Shown: positions 12,077 through 25,767 of the stretch, one piece after another
Layout: each line of letters starts with the position of its first letter
Numbering within the stretch: the first letter of the stretch is position 1
Source: Telopea speciosissima
Taxonomy: Eukaryota > Streptophyta > Magnoliopsida > Proteales > Proteaceae
Assembly: GCF_018873765.1 (NCBI RefSeq)
Contig: NC_057922.1
Span: 12,289,563 to 12,353,562 of the forward strand
DNA length: 64,000 bases
Direction: 5' to 3'
Program-made: the position numbers and the translations under genes
The notes under the pieces: model-generated
Databases searched by the model: none
Seen by the model: only the letters and a program-made list of their open reading frames with translations
What the model was told of the DNA's origin: nothing

Positions 12077-13470
12077 GAAGAAGAAAGAAAGAAAGAAAGA
12101 AAGAAAGATAAAAGTAAGAGGAAAGAGACATAGCCCAACAAGTTAGGCATGATTTAGTATGATTTCTATTTGGATTTTAGATTGATTTTTATGAAATAGT
12201 CAATAAATAGATTTTTTTTTATAAAGAAATTAAAATTGCGTGATTTCATTCATTTGAAATATTTCAAGAATAAGAAATCGATTTGATAGTTCAATCTCTG
12301 AAAATAGATTCTTTATATTTCTTTGGGATGATTGCGGGGGCAGGTTGGAAAAGGGGTTGTGGTGGTGGGGGTGACCGTGAGACCATCAGGAGAAGAAAAA
12401 TGGATGTATTTTATTTTTAACATAAAATTATTGCTTTGCCCAACATATTAACCATGTGTACTCGTTAAATAGCAAGAGTGAAATCAAATTAAATATGTGC
12501 TCGTTAAAGAACAAGAGTGAATACAATTTCACATTTGAAATTAAGGAGCTTCTCACCTGTATCAAAATTTAAGTGAAATGTGATATCTATTTCACTAAAA
12601 TAAGGTGCAAAAATCAAACCAAAAGATTTCCGAAATAAAAATCAGCCCACGAAATTGAAATAAAAATCATACCAAATCAAGCCTAAGATCAAAGTTACTC
12701 ACCTCCCCCACAACCCTTATGCTTGAGGTCAAAAATGTCTTTTACTATCTTTATCGTTCTTTGAAGAAGACTCGGTCTCTTCATGTCAAATTAATCTGGG
12801 ATAAAAGAAAATGGGTAGAAGATCACTGTATGGCACCTGCACAAGCACATGGATCAATGAGAGCGTGCGAAGGGGCATTCACAGAGGTAGGATTTTTTCA
12901 TTTCAAGGGGCGACGTGGATCTTTTTCCATATTATAGATATACGACTCCCCACGCTGCCCATGTAGGGAGAATCTCCCACACCACACTAATAACGATGCT
13001 GAAAACAGTATCATCCACATGAAACCCACATTGTCAAGGAAGGAAAGAGAAATAAAAAATTAAATCCACGTGAGAGGTGAGAGGAGGTACGAATAATAGA
13101 CTGCGTGGGAAGCTTTTTCCCCTAAACAAAAATTACTAAAACCTTAATTAGAAGGGACCTTAATCTAATCATTGTGACAAGACGAGTGTTAACTATTCAT
13201 AACTTGCCACTTAGTGTTATATGGGTTGATCAATGTGATAGAGGATCTCACATGGATTTAATTTATTATTTGATAGGAATTTCCCCGCCACCAATGTGGG
13301 GAGAATCTTTCATGCCACATCAATAGCGGAAGTAATATCATCCACATGAAGCTCACATGGTCAAGGGAGAAGAGAAAAATAATAAATTAAATCCATTTGA
13401 AAGGAGGTACGGACCATTGATTGCGTGAGAAGTTTTTTTTTTTTTTTAACTAGAAAATCAAATAAAATAT
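11265..13470. other. Intergenic stretch with short repeats
   Basis: No gene. It contains a fragment near 11862-11930 (CAACAACAACAA, then a block with GGGGTCAGATACATGGATCC) of a dispersed repeat family also seen at 33065, 36238 and 52094. There is A/G-rich low-complexity sequence at 11940-12120. A diverged direct duplication of about 170 bp (12948-13122 and 13283-13438) shares GTAGGGAGAATCT-like and ATCATCCACATGAA blocks. Confidence 0.5.
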
Positions 13471-13638
13471 AGGGAAAAAGATCTCTGTCCGGGAGTGTGG
13501 CCTACGCTAGCACTCCCATGAGTCTATTTCTCTCATTCCCATGTAAAAAGACACCTCTACCCCCTTATTTTAAGGAGAGAGATAGACACATGGGAGGTCT
13601 GGCATAGGCCACACTCCCATACAGAAAACTGCTTCCCT
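13471..13638. mobile_element. Palindromic MITE, 168 bp (family P)
   Basis: Inverted-repeat ends AGGGAAAAAG / CTTCCCT, with long complementary arms around GGGAGTGTGGCCTA and TAGGCCACACTCCC. The flanking 7-mer aaaatat occurs on both sides. Further copies are at 39814-39972 and 54007-54171, and a truncated one at 39469-39589. No coding capacity. Confidence 0.8.
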
Positions 13639-13794
13639 AAAATATATATTAAAAAAAGAAAAGGGTACAGGATTAATGTTTGGGTATAACTAGATGAATC
13701 CAAAAACAAAGACTTAGGAGAATCCCACCTTCGGCATTGCCATTAGTATAAAAACCCCAAAATCCATAATTTAGAACTAAAACAAAAGTCTAGG

Positions 13795-14115
13795 CATGCG
13801 AAAGGCATCTCTATGCAACTCGTCCCTGATGTGAGCAGGGAGATCAAATTGTGTGGAAGACCAACCCAATTTTAGCAGCATCCTTAGCAAGGTAATCGAC
13901 AATAGGATTTGCCTCTAATCACTCTTCCATGTAATATATGACAAATAGGATCTCAAGAAGTACTAGTGTTGCTTCATGGACCAATGAAATTGAGCCTACT
14001 AGGATAGATACCACCACCGAAGCAGAGTAACATTCAATCCCAAGATTTTGAATATTCAATTCCATGGCTTTGAGTAATTAAACCACAAATAATGGATGCG
14101 ACCTTAGGATCAAAT
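13795..14115 (-). pseudogene. LINE-type RNase H (RVT_3) fragment
   Basis: The minus-strand translation gives EANPIVDYLAKDAAKIGLVF and, upstream, MELNIQNLGIECYSAS. This matches the pattern of the plant RNase H-like domain (RVT_3) with the REAN-ADxLAK signature found at the end of LINE ORF2 or in stand-alone relatives. There is at least one in-frame stop (just before LEANP) and the piece is short, so it is a dead fragment. No reverse transcriptase part lies beside it. Confidence 0.55.
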
Positions 14116-15779
14116 TGCGTGTATTCCCTAAAAAAAATAAAATTTTTAGAAGGGTTAATCTCTAATGTTTTCTATCATAGAAGCAAAGGAAGTGATTAAC
14201 AATTTTAACAACTGAAACTGATTGCAGTTAAACATTTTCTCAATCGATCTCTAAGTTGGGATTAAATCCGTAAACTCGTGATCAAGGTGGAGGGCATTAG
14301 TCAAATTAGCTACATGCCTTAATGGTTAAATAATTCAATAAATAACCCATTTTCGTAAAACTAGGATTGAGTTTTCCTTCAGCCATGGTGAATGAGAATC
14401 AAGTCACCACGATGGCTTCAGATATGCATGGGGGTATTGAAAGGGTATTTTGGGGAATATATTAAAATTCAATAAAAGTTTGTGAACCCTACGATGATGG
14501 TTGAACCATCACCTCAAGGTGAAGGAAAACTTTGTCCTTTTGCAAGTTTCTAATTTAACAGTACATTAAGAGAGCTAGTAAAATAGAAGTTGCTACCATT
14601 AACAATGACTAAGGAAGCTTCTCATAGTTTTTCTTCAATCAAAAGAATGAAATCTAGAACAATCATCAGTTAATGCGAAAAGGACTTGATACCACCTACC
14701 TGTCTCAAATCTCAACCATTTAATTATATTCCTAGGTTGGGAGGATAACTTATTGACCATCAGAGAACATCTGAGAATGAAATCTAGAACGGTAGAACTT
14801 TCCGTAGAATACATCCTAGCTACATTAATTGTAGAAAACATACAAGTCACTGATATATATCTTGATCACAACTCTAAAGTCTAAGCATTGTAACTCCTTT
14901 TATCAATCAAAGTGAGTAGATCATTGCACCCCAAAAACAAAAATAAAATCAACTTTAATGGGCTCCATTTCTTGGCCAAAAACAAGTATAATTGATTGCT
15001 CTAGAATGTTAAACAACAAGAAAAGGCCTCATCTTCTCGAAGTGACAATTAGAGAGGTCACTTAAGCTAAACCACCAAAAGTAGGTTTTATGAAAAATAT
15101 ATTTAATGGAGTGATAAGGTCACATTAATACGTGTTGGCAAGTTGGTAAGAGATTAATAAATCAAACATGCACGTAATATATCTAGGATTAAAAACCCCA
15201 ACCAATAAGAGAAGGGCTAGGTAGGCAGGATTTGCATTCTCCCTTTCAGGTATAATTTGGTAGAAATTTGAGTTGGAAAAAAAAAAATCCTCACGGTGCA
15301 CTGCAGTTTGGGCTTGAGAGTTTGACACGTGCAAGATTGATACACTGCAGAGGATTTTAATCCATTTGATTTTAATCCATTTGAGTTAGACATCTCCAAT
15401 ACCAAGCCGACCTGAATCATCTAAGACCTACCCTTTCAATGCATTATAAAATAAAATTAAGTCTTAGCCACTAACATAAATAAAACAAGTCTTATCCAAT
15501 AACATACTTACCTGAATTGGATTTCATCCTAGCTGGCCACCTGACCCATATGCCTCTCGCTGAAATTTTTCAACCACCATTTTTGTCTAAGGATGTAAAT
15601 AGATAGTCGAAAGTTCGCATCTGATTTGTGTTCGTATTCATGTTGGGAAATTTGTTTCCAAAAACTATTTGAATTCATTTAGAACCTAATCGAATGTGAC
15701 TGCAGATAGTGCTATATCGGATTCCATTTACATCTCCCGGCCCAACCCCTAACAAAGAGAAAACATTTTTATTACACAC
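14116..15779. other. Intergenic stretch, nothing recognised
   Basis: AT-rich sequence without coding signals, tRNA or clear transposon ends. Short open frames on the minus strand (around 14635-15420) have no domain and overlap in different frames, so they are not called. Confidence 0.4.
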
Positions 15780-16375
15780 TATTAATTGTGATAGTTGGTA
15801 TTTTGTTGGGGTACGATGTCTTGTATTCCATCACTTGCATAAATAGACTGATTCTGAAGGGCCGTAGCCCAGAGGCTTGGAGGAATCGACCACCTCGCGT
15901 GTTTATCTTTGTTAGTGGGGTTGTTGAGCTGGTGGGGGTTCAGGGATGGCAATCCAGATATGGGTATTTCAGTAAATTACCCATGGCAAAAAGGGTGGTC
16001 AGCTGTGTTTGTCTTTCTCCAATTCCCCATGGAAAGGACCACCTTGCCCCTCCCATCCCACCCCATCCAGCCCATTGGTTTAGGCCGCCTACATACCTAG
16101 AGCGGACGACATGTCCAACAACCTTTGCCCATTACCTATATAGGGGTTTCGCTATAAATTGTAGCAAGGGTTGTTTCTCTATAGTCAATCTAAGAGAAGT
16201 ATGATGAAGAGCCACTAGAACCATATTTTTCATTGATAGTGAAACAGATCTCATTTCACCGTGGACGTAGGCAATCTTGTTGAACCACCTGCATAAATCC
16301 TTATGTGCATGGTGTAATTGTTTGTTTGTGATTTCTATTCTTTTTTGCACTGTTTTAGATTCTCACTTTCTACAT
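15780..16375 (+). mobile_element. Copia-like LTR remnant
   Basis: The 3' part has the leader-like order of plant Ty1/copia LTRs: TATATAGGGG near 16138, then CACCGTGGACGTAGGCAAT (16258-16276), a GAACCAC block and a TTTGTTTGTGATTTCTATTC-like end. No internal coding region or second LTR adjoins it, so it is at most a solo or truncated LTR. Boundaries are approximate. Confidence 0.45.
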
Positions 16376-17619
16376 ATTTGTCCCAACTTACCATCACTAT
16401 TGCATAATAAATTGGTTTATATAAATAAATCATAAGATGATGTCTTGTTCACATATAGTATACATATTTACTACAACCTCACTTGGTTAGAAGCCTAACT
16501 TCCAAGTAAATGGTCCTTCATATTTGGAGAAAAATTTTCTTTGGAAGAATGTATTGCTTACGCTTAGACATAAAGGACGGTGAAATAATTGCCCCTGGCC
16601 CCTGGCCCCTGGCCCCTGCCCCCCGCCCCTCCCCCCCTCTCCTCAGACAAAGACTGCGTACCCTTATTATATCTCAATTCTAGAAAGGAAAAGGAAGGAG
16701 GATAGATTGATGTGGAATCTGAGGGTGAGTCAAGATTCCGGTGGTAAATGGGAGCAACCAGTCCTTCTAGAAAGACAGGAGCAGGAGGACCCTTCAAGTC
16801 TTTGACCAACTTTGGCTTCTATTGTATTTTCTTAGTTAAATCAAAGACGAAGCTGACTCGTCGAAAAAAAAGTCCATTCGTGAGTTGTGTGGATCTTTTT
16901 TCCATTCTAGAAAAAGATAATTGATCAACCCGTCTAGAGGGTTTTGCTTTTTGCACATTCCACGTATACACGGTTTTGAAAAGCTAGGAATTTTACTTAC
17001 TCCCTAAGAATCAAATGCTTAGATGGAAATCAATTCCTTATAATGTGTGGGTGGGTGGGTGGGTGGGGTCTTCTTAAAATTTGGGAATTCATTGGGCCAA
17101 GTCTTGGAGCCCCATATTCTTTAAAGTTTAAAGTATATAGTAAATGGAAATGAATTCCTTGTTATGTGGTGGGGTTTTCTTCCTTATTTGAAAATAAATT
17201 TTCGAATTTTATGAGGCCACCACGTCTACTAGCCTTCTCTATGTTAGTCATAATCCATAAATTATTATAGACTTTAGCTTGGTAAAATACCCATAAACGT
17301 GCTTTGCATGGATTATGTTTATTATTATTATTATTATTATTTTATTATTATTATTATTTCTTTTCATTTTTATTTCCCCTTCATGTGATTAGTGGATCGT
17401 TGGGGCGAACGGTTGGGTGATGACTGATGATGGATGGAGGAGTGGTGCCAATTTATCAAATAAATCCCCTCTTCGCCAGATAGTTCTTTGCATGGCTTAC
17501 CTAATTTTTGTTAAAATCGATTATTGTATATCTAAGTGTGTGTGTGTGTGTATCCCTTTTCGCCAGATAGTTTTCTTTGCATGGCTTACATGATTCGTTT
17601 TTAAAATTGATTCTCACAA
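16376..17619. other. Intergenic stretch with simple repeats
   Basis: No gene. Simple repeats: C-rich CCCCTGG units at 16588-16630, (GTGG)n near 17047-17065, (ATT)n at 17320-17358 and (GT)n near 17537-17551. Confidence 0.5.
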
Positions 17620-18900
17620 GTAAGAAGGCAATCAAGTTCTATATGCTTTGTCCGTTTGTGAAAAAAATAGGATTAATTACAATACAGAGAGCTGCTTGAT
17701 TATCACAATGTAAAGTCATCGATTGAGGATGTGAAATAACAAAATCTTGGAAAAGATATTTGAGCCATTGAAACTCACATGCAATGGAAGCCATGAAGCG
17801 AAATTCAGCCTTTGCAAAAGACAGCTGAGAGATACTTTGCTTTTTTGTCTTCCAAAAAATAGGTGATTGTCCAAGGAGAGTGTAGTAACTAGAGGTTGAT
17901 TTTCGAGTTATTGGACAATTGGCCCAGTTTGGAATAAGAGAGTAAAGTTCCCACCCCAAGAGTGCCTTCAAAGGGCAGCATCTATGTGAGGTTTTGGAGG
18001 TTGATGCATTAACTGACTCAAAATGTTCACTAAGTAAGCAATGTCAAGACAAGTAATAGCCAAGTAATTGACTCTACCCACAAGGCGCTGATATAAAGAG
18101 GGATCATCAAGGAGGTCGTCAATAGTATTTATCTAATTTGAGATATTGTTCCATGGAATATTCAAATGTCCAAGCACCAAGAAGACCTAATTCATCTAAA
18201 ATTTGGAGAATGAATTTTTGTTAGGTACGAATGGGCAACCTCAATGCCAAAGAAGTATTTCAAGTCGCCGAAATCTTTGATATGAAATTTTCTATGGAGA
18301 TAAGATTTGGTAACATCATGTCTAATAATGATAATATCAACATACACAAAAATGAGGAAGTGTGAGGATATGGAGATCTTGGTGAATAAGAAGTAATCCG
18401 CTTTGGATTGGGTTTAGTCCACATGAACAAGTGTTGTAGAAAATTTTACATACCAATTACGTGATGCATGTTTAATCCCATATCACGATTTGTGTAATTT
18501 ACAGACTTTAGGCTCCCCTTGTGTGGCAAAACCTTGTTGAAGCTTCAGTACCCTTTTTCGTCAAGGTCACCACGTAAAAAGACATTATTGACGACAAGTT
18601 GCTGCAAGGAATAGAAATGGAAAACACAAGGAATAGCAATGTAAAGCATACGACGGATAATAAGAAGTTTTGCCACTGGAGCAAAAGTTTCATGATAATC
18701 CCAGCCTTGGAGCTGGGTGCAACTGTTGGCAACCAAGTGGACCTTGTATTAAATCAAGCCATCAGATATGGCATCAACCGTCGAAAATCTCCCTTGGTAA
18801 AGTTTCTTCGGCTGGTGTAGTTAGGCATCATCATGAGTTGACATATCCTAAGGTATCCATGATAACCATCACACTAAAAAAAGGTGTTTGGCATCATGAG
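17620..18900 (-). mobile_element. Ty1/copia retrotransposon fossil (RT to RNase H part)
   Basis: The minus strand carries degenerate copia-type polyprotein: a reverse transcriptase segment near 18510-18735 and the RNase H segment near 17640-17970, recognisable by ITRKSTSSYYTLLG, ASIACEFQWLKYL and LHCDNQAAL. LTRs were not found next to it. It is broken many times and old. Confidence 0.8.
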
Positions 18901-19569
18901 GTGGTAGTTGCAAGTTCTTGAGTGCATGAGGTGATATTGCTTGATGGTTATGAAATAGTGGATGCCTTGGTTGAAATGAAAAGAGTTGTAGATTTCAGGT
19001 TTCATGTCAAAGCAATAAATATATTAGATTATATCTTAGTATCGATTCATTGGATCTTGAAGTGGTAAACATGAGACTTGTGGTAAATCAAGTTATGTTT
19101 CATAAGCAAAAAAAGTTTAATTGGACATTCCCTGTTACCCAATATAACTATCCCATTGATTTTTTTCAGCCAGCCCCAAACAGATCCCATCTTCATTACA
19201 TAGCCCCAGTTGGGCATCCTACCCTAGATGCTTCAAGTGAGGAATATGACATTAAGGGGCAAAATAATACCTACACTGTGCTGTCAAAAAATGAGATCAA
19301 GCCTCATTAAAAACAGTATATTTACATCAATGCCATTGATTTCAATGATAGAAATTTTGATCTTTTATCAGTTTGTTGTGCTTTCTTCCCTGTGCAGCAT
19401 ATTTAGGATCTATGGTAAATGCACATTCAGTTCTCAAGTTTGGTTTCAGCTGGGGATATATTAGCTAATGAGATCCAAACCAGCGGGGCTCTCTAAGCTA
19501 CAAAACACAATACCTACTATTAACTTGAGTAGTATTTTTAGTGATAGGATTCTTTGAAGTCTCCAGGAT
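18901..19569. other. 3' flank of the four-domain B3 gene
   Basis: No gene recognised. It probably includes the 3' UTR and terminator of the minus-strand B3 gene that ends at 19570, but no polyadenylation site can be fixed from sequence alone. Confidence 0.35.
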
Positions 19570-22500
19570 TCAGAGCAAATGAAATTCCAGCATCTTTCCC
19601 ATCTGAACAAGTTCAAAGGTGCAGATATCTCCTACCTTGAAGCCATTTTCAACTGAGATTTTAAGCCAAGAACCACATATACAAAACCTGCCACTGCTAT
19701 TCCTGTGCTTCAGATTCATCTGCCATGATATTCCCTTTCGATCTCTGAGAGTCATCTCACAGCTTTCCTTAAGATCATTGGACTTCGCAAAGTTCTCAGG
19801 AACATACTGTAGGGTCATTCAACAAAAAACACTTTTTTATTCATTTAGAGAGAGAAAGAGAGAAGTGATAATAAATATAAACTCTCACCAAACAAGACTG
19901 ATCTAGGAAAGACTGCCTGATAGAAATTGAAAAACAAGGATTTCTGGGCTGATCATCATTCACATCAGAATCCAACACAGTAACATCAAATACCATAGCA
20001 CCATCGGGTCTGAAACCAAGTAAAAAAGGCCGAGTTAAAACAAGTAAGCACCAAGGAAAAGCTGATTCTTTTATTAAAGAAAAAAAAAAATCGAAAAACA
20101 GATGATTTGTATAGAAACTATTTTTTTTAGAAATCCAAGTTGAGAAGTTTTGCTTGAGCACTTTCTTTTTCTTAGATCTTTGAAAGAAAAGTTGAAAAAA
20201 ATCAACCGCCAAAGAGGGATACTTCCTCCGGATGATCAGGGGTGTGTGGAAATCCTTGGTAAAAAAGTCAAGTAACATTCCCACAAGTTGAAAGGGAAGC
20301 AATCTCATTTTCAAATTTTCAGGCTTTATGTTCAAGAACTCATAAAGTTTCCATGGACGAACATCTTTCCCGAGCTAATGAGCCTAAAAATGCAGATGTC
20401 TTCTTCCTTCAAGAGATTTGCAGCTGAGAACTCAAGCCAGCCAGGTCCTATGTCAACTCCACCATCAAATCTCCGTTTTAGTTTCAATGGCCATGTTCTT
20501 CCCTTTTGATCTTTGAGCACCACTTCAGATATTTTTCCCAACAGACCACAAAATTTAGCAAAACTCTTTGAAATATCCTGCACCATTAAACACAAACACC
20601 TTGACTTCCATAATAAACATACACTAGTAAATTCAGCAAGAAACAAGGCATAATGAATTAACCAATGCCCACTTAAAAGTGTCTTCAAGGTACAAGATGA
20701 AGCCACCTAGATCTTACCATATCAGCAGAGAATTTAATGAGTAATAAAATTTCCCATGGTAGAGATATCTGTTATTCATATTCAAAAATTCAAGCTCAAA
20801 GATCAAAATGACTATTAGTTAGGACAACTATTTCCTTAAACTCTAGTCCTGCTGTAACAAATGATATTTTTTTTTCGTTTTGAAATAATAATTGTGTTGC
20901 ATCACACAATTGATGAGTTAATAAAGACAGTTATTATGGTGTCTCCTAGGCATCCAAGCACCTTCTTGGGTCCAGGGCGACCACAAGCCTTGTTTGATGC
21001 AAGAAAGACGATTGCCTTGGATGCCTAAGCATCGCCTTGAACGCCTTGGCAATGTCGTGTGGCCTTGTGATGTTATATTATATCAGTTTCTTGACACTTA
21101 ACAAGTTTACATTGATTTATGTTTATTATTATTATTTTTTACGAATATGCTAATATTATCTCTTATGCTCTGTTTATTACATGTTGGTTTTCTCATATTG
21201 GGTCAATACTAGTATAATTATATCATATTACATTGATGTGGCTTCTATGTTGCAAATAAGCATAATTATATAAAATTATCATTGTTATACTACATATACT
21301 TCATGCCTAGGTGACACCTAGGCAGGCATCTTGTCACCTAGGTACCCCTCCAATGCCTTTGGTTGCCTACTCACCTTGACATCTTAATAAAATTAATCAC
21401 CAGTCTAAGCAAAAAAGAAGATAAAGTAGTTGCTTGCTCTAAATTCTTTCATTTTTCTATAGGATCCATTCTACTTCTCAACTGAAGCTAAACTAAAACT
21501 CTTTAAATATTACACATATATTAGTTTTTTCTTTTGAGAAAAAAAGGAGTCCAGAAATTATTTTTTTTGGGGGAGGGGGGAGGGTTATGATGTGTGCTTT
21601 GAAGCTGCCAGATATTAGATTGTTTATGCCTACACAAATGGCTTTAATCAGAAGAGATACAAACTTCCCAAATTATGGGTTGTGTCAAACCTAGATGAAA
21701 GTGCCCCACAGGAAATATACATTTTGGTTCACACATTTAGTTGGGTGCAAGTTCTTTGTTTGCAGGGTGAGAACTGGTATTAGCTCCTAGAAAGGGAAAG
21801 TGTACAACCAAAACAAATAAAACACCATCTGCATTCGGAATGAAACTGAAAAGTAGCTTTTTTTCTTGGGGGGTGGGGTGGGGTGGGGAGGAGAACTGTA
21901 GCTCAGATCATAAAATACCCACCAACCTATTAAACATGCTCCCACCCCCCAAAGTTATGGATCAGTTAATTCCTACAAAAAATTGGAGGCAGTTAAGGAT
22001 AAGAATGGGTTTTTTTTACTTCTAATGAATAACAATTTATTAAAAAGAAGGAAAAAGTACAAGAACAAACACTAAATCCACCAAAGAAGCAAAAGTCGGG
22101 CCATTGGCTAAAACCCAACAAGCGTAAGTGCTTTATCCAAACCTTCTCTACATAATTACTATACAGAACTTCTTAAAAGTAAACAGTAAACTCAACCCCA
22201 GTTTGGAAAATGGATTACAAAACAATGTTGCAGTTCCAGTACCATGCCACCCTTCATTCATCATATCTGAAAATGGATGATTAATAAAAAAAACTAGTAA
22301 ACAGAGAGAGAGAGATGGGTTATCTCTCACCATAACAGATTTGTTAAGGTTATGTTTATCAAGATAGATCACAAAAAAAGGATGCATGGGTCCCATCCGA
22401 TCAGCCTGTCGATATTGCCTCCCACACACATTAGCGTCCAACACAATAACATCAAAAAGAAGACCACCTTTCTGTCTGAAACAAAGTCACAATAGCCAAG

Positions 22501-23583
22501 GAAAATGTTAGTTGCTAGGAAACTCTCTATACAAAATCATCTCCAAAAAACAGAGGACCAATAAGTCCATGGACACACATTTGCGTGGAACAAATGAGCT
22601 TGAAGATGCAGACGTCTTCTTCCTTCAAGCAATTTGAAACTGCAAACTTATGCCAGCCACTTCCTATTGACATCCGTCCATCGGCTTTCAAGAAGTTTAG
22701 ATTCACTGGCCATGTCCTTCCCTTTGGATCTCTGAGGACTGCCTTGCAGCTTTTTCCACTCAAGCCAATAGATCTCACAAAGACCTTCGGAATTTTCTGC
22801 AACATACCACAATAATGTCACTGTATGATACTGAAACAACCACACAAAGATGTTTGGCGGGGGAGAGATACCATTATAGAATAGTTCAGGTTAAATCGCC
22901 TCACTGGAACAACAAAAGAAGTATGCCTAATCTTGGAAGAGGTAGCATATATTTTAGCTGCCTTTTGTCCTTCACCATGGCCAATGCAAAGTTTCCGTAA
23001 GTAACTCATAAGTATTGAAGAAAAACTACGAGATTGTAAACAGACCACTAAATATATGAACATACTGTTAATCTCTTCCACAACTGTGGTCTCGTTGCCT
23101 CTTCTTTCATCTTTCTCCAGTGTTTCATCTTCTTTTTTAACATAAAATATTGGATACTTTCTCTCACAGCCATTACGGTCAAACACCATAGTTTCAAACA
23201 CTAAACCACCTTCATGTCTGAAGACCATGAAATCCCCAACGACAAGATCATGGTCTTGAGCGAAGCCTACCCAACCCTCCTGAAAATGAAATCCCTTAAC
23301 CTTCACATGCCAGGATTTCCCACGATGACTGTGGCTCTTCAATATAGCTTCTCCTTCCTCGCCATTCTCATCAGTGAGGTGCTTGAGAAATGCATTCGGA
23401 ATTGCCTGAAACAACTTTAGTAGCATTGCTTACATACATAAATGTAGCATGAATATAACATATTACCATACAATGGGGAGGAGGTGGGAGAGAGAGAGAA
23501 AGACTCACAATTTCTTGAAATGAACCAGGTAGTATGGGCTTGAAGAAGCATGGTTTCCTCTGAGTCATTCTTGCAATCACCAT
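19570..23583 (-). CDS. REM-type B3 transcription factor with four B3 domains, 8 exons, 478 aa
   Basis: Predicted nuclear DNA-binding protein of the REM branch of the plant B3 superfamily. Exons, from the start: 23509-23583, 23066-23405, 22872-22957, 22579-22796, 22331-22475, 20363-20577, 19889-20009, 19570-19806. Phases fit throughout and no stop interrupts the 1437-nt frame. B3-1 spans residues about 12-118 (FFKPILPGSF, then HEGGLVFETMVFDRNGCE). B3-2 is about 150-262, B3-3 about 274-380 (ISEVVLKDQKGRTWPLKL) and B3-4 about 387-478, ending MLEFHLL. The start ATG is the one opening the conserved first-exon pattern MVIARMTQRKPCFFKP; a second Met at codon 6 is possible. Exons 6-7 look like an extra copy of the exon 4-5 module, giving one more domain than its neighbours. 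Intron 5 (1.75 kb) holds an hAT MITE. The model rests on comparison with the paralogues at 39-62 kb; no transcript was available. Confidence 0.85.
20926..21383. mobile_element. hAT-type MITE in intron 5 of the B3 gene, 458 bp
   Basis: It is flanked by the perfect 8-bp repeat ttaataaa (20918-20925 and 21384-21391). Its ends carry CCTAGGC/GCCTAGG-rich inverted sequence like the 148-bp element at 152-299. No coding capacity; it lies within the 1.75-kb intron between B3 domains 2 and 3. Confidence 0.7.
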
Positions 23584-25767
23584 TCTGAGGAAGAATTCAT
23601 CTTAGTCAGTTATATGTTTTTGAAGTCTAATTTTTGTTTCATTTCTAGGCGGTGTTTGGTGCTAAACTTGCAAATCTCCCCTTTGGAAGGTCATCTAGGT
23701 TGCAGCATTTAATTTTACCAGAAAGACATAACTCTTGCCATTAAACAGTACAATAAAACTGAAGTCAATTAAGCCTTTTCTGAACTAAATGGGATCAGCT
23801 AAATAGACTCTGTTTCACCATTCAACTCTTTTTAGTTATGTTAGATGTAAACCCAAAGCATCCATATCTTTTCTCACTACTTCCAGAGTCACTTTTGACT
23901 ACCCCTTGCTCTTTTAGGTCCTATAATCTGTATACTCCAAACCAGTGCACTCAATGGCCTCCTTACCAGTTCCACTGCACTGTCCCAATTCAAAAACAGA
24001 ATTTTTATTCACCCATCTAGAAAGCAGCTCAGTGAGACTCACTTGTGGCCATGTTTATTACTTGGTCAGAATTGTCAGATCGACATGGTGGGCCAATGCA
24101 AGAATAGCAAAGTTTTTAATTTGAGAACAAGTTCAGTAGGTTAAATAATTCTGCTTGGTGCATGTGAAGTTGAAAAATGCACCCAAAAATAGATTAAATC
24201 ACGAACATGAAAACATAAAAAATCAACTAAATCGCAAATGAAAAAAAGAAAAAATGAAACGCAACACCATAAAAGAACTCAGCCAAAAGGGAATTATTTA
24301 TGATGTTGAGTCGTACATTATCAACAACTTATTAAGGGAACCAGTGCAAGACAACCGCTGGGTTATTCAACTAGGTCTCCCAACCCTTTTTCATCAGATG
24401 GAAACTTTCTACAACTGTATGAAAGGAAGTCACAAGATAGCAACAACTATTACACTAATAACACATATATATGATCCACTAACCTTGAGGATTCTCTGTT
24501 TTTCCCTCTCATGATTCACAGATGATCAAAAATAATTCTCAATACCTTGTAAACAATGTTACCATTACACAGGTTACAATAATAAAAGCCAATGTTTCCT
24601 GACCCCAAAAATAAGATCAAAGACGCTGTTAAAAAAGTTTTACAGTTTATAAATACATAAACACCAACTATCATTTCACTGTGAAGTTTTAAGCAATGTG
24701 AAACAGGACCAAGGATCTGATTTCCTGCTTATTCACTAAAATTCACTTGTGACATTGGAGAAAGAAAGTCAAAATCTGGAAGCCATATCAAACCAATGAT
24801 TTTAAGCACCTGAGAAGCTTCTTTGTTGAGAAATTTTCAGGGCCAGACGGCCAGACTCTACACAACTAGATATAATCTCACTGTTAAAATATCCTACAGC
24901 AAGGACAGAGTATCATTATAGTTCATTGGGGCATAAGATCATCGTTTCCCTCCATCCTCCTTGTTTCTAGATTTCCACTCAACAACCAAACTTTACCTTA
25001 TGGCTTATGGAGATATGTTAACTTATTAGATTATACTAGTTCAATCTAGTCTAGTTTAGGTTTGTAACTTTTTAAAAGGTGGCTTTGTTGATGATTAATG
25101 GTAACAAGAAAATAATTACAGCAAAAAAACCTAAATAAGAATAGAATATTACCTAAACATAAATGTACTGTAGTTGGGTTTTAATCACTCAATTAGATAA
25201 AGTAATTAACTTTTAGGTGATCATAACATCTGATAACATCTGAACTCCACAGGAAAGGCAAACTTTAAGCAAGTCAAAACTAAGTATCTGAGTGCACATT
25301 GAATCAAGATATTCATATAGCTGACTTCGCCCTAGACATATTGAAACCAATAAGCAAAATTCATATATCAGACTTCAGCTAATCTTCTCTAACTATAAGG
25401 TGACATAAAGGAAGTGTTTTTAAGCTAAATGTCCTTTAAGGTTAAAGCTTTTTGTCCAATCTGTTATCCTCTCAGAAATGTTCTAACCCATTATCAAATC
25501 AAACTAATTTAACAAAGCTAACTTCATATACCTTCAATAGTTTTAGATTATCAGATGCAAACTAGCACTTCCTTCAAAGACGATGTCAGTGGTCTCTAAA
25601 CTAGGACAGTATAAACTTTTTTTAAAAAGAAAAAAGAAGAGAAAAGAGAAGATGGGTTACCAGCGCTAACGAAAGGAGAGGAAAGTTTGGAACTTGAAAC
25701 AGAGTTCTTTCTACAACATAAACAGGAAGAAAGGAGAATTCAGATAAAAAAGAATTTTCTTGATTGC
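23584..25767. other. Upstream region of the B3 gene
   Basis: It contains the promoter of the minus-strand B3 gene; no TATA box can be chosen with confidence. A fragment near 23790-24000 belongs to the dispersed family with the GGGATCAGCTAAATAGA-type block. No further B3 exons were seen between here and the stray exon at 25768. Confidence 0.4.

Noticed and set aside
11941-12150. Phe/Leu-rich minus-strand frame
   Set aside because: Translation of an A/G-rich low-complexity tract, not a membrane protein.
16588-16640. Regular CCCCTGG repeats, considered as a regulatory array
   Set aside because: Simple low-complexity repeat without spacer structure or a gene nearby.
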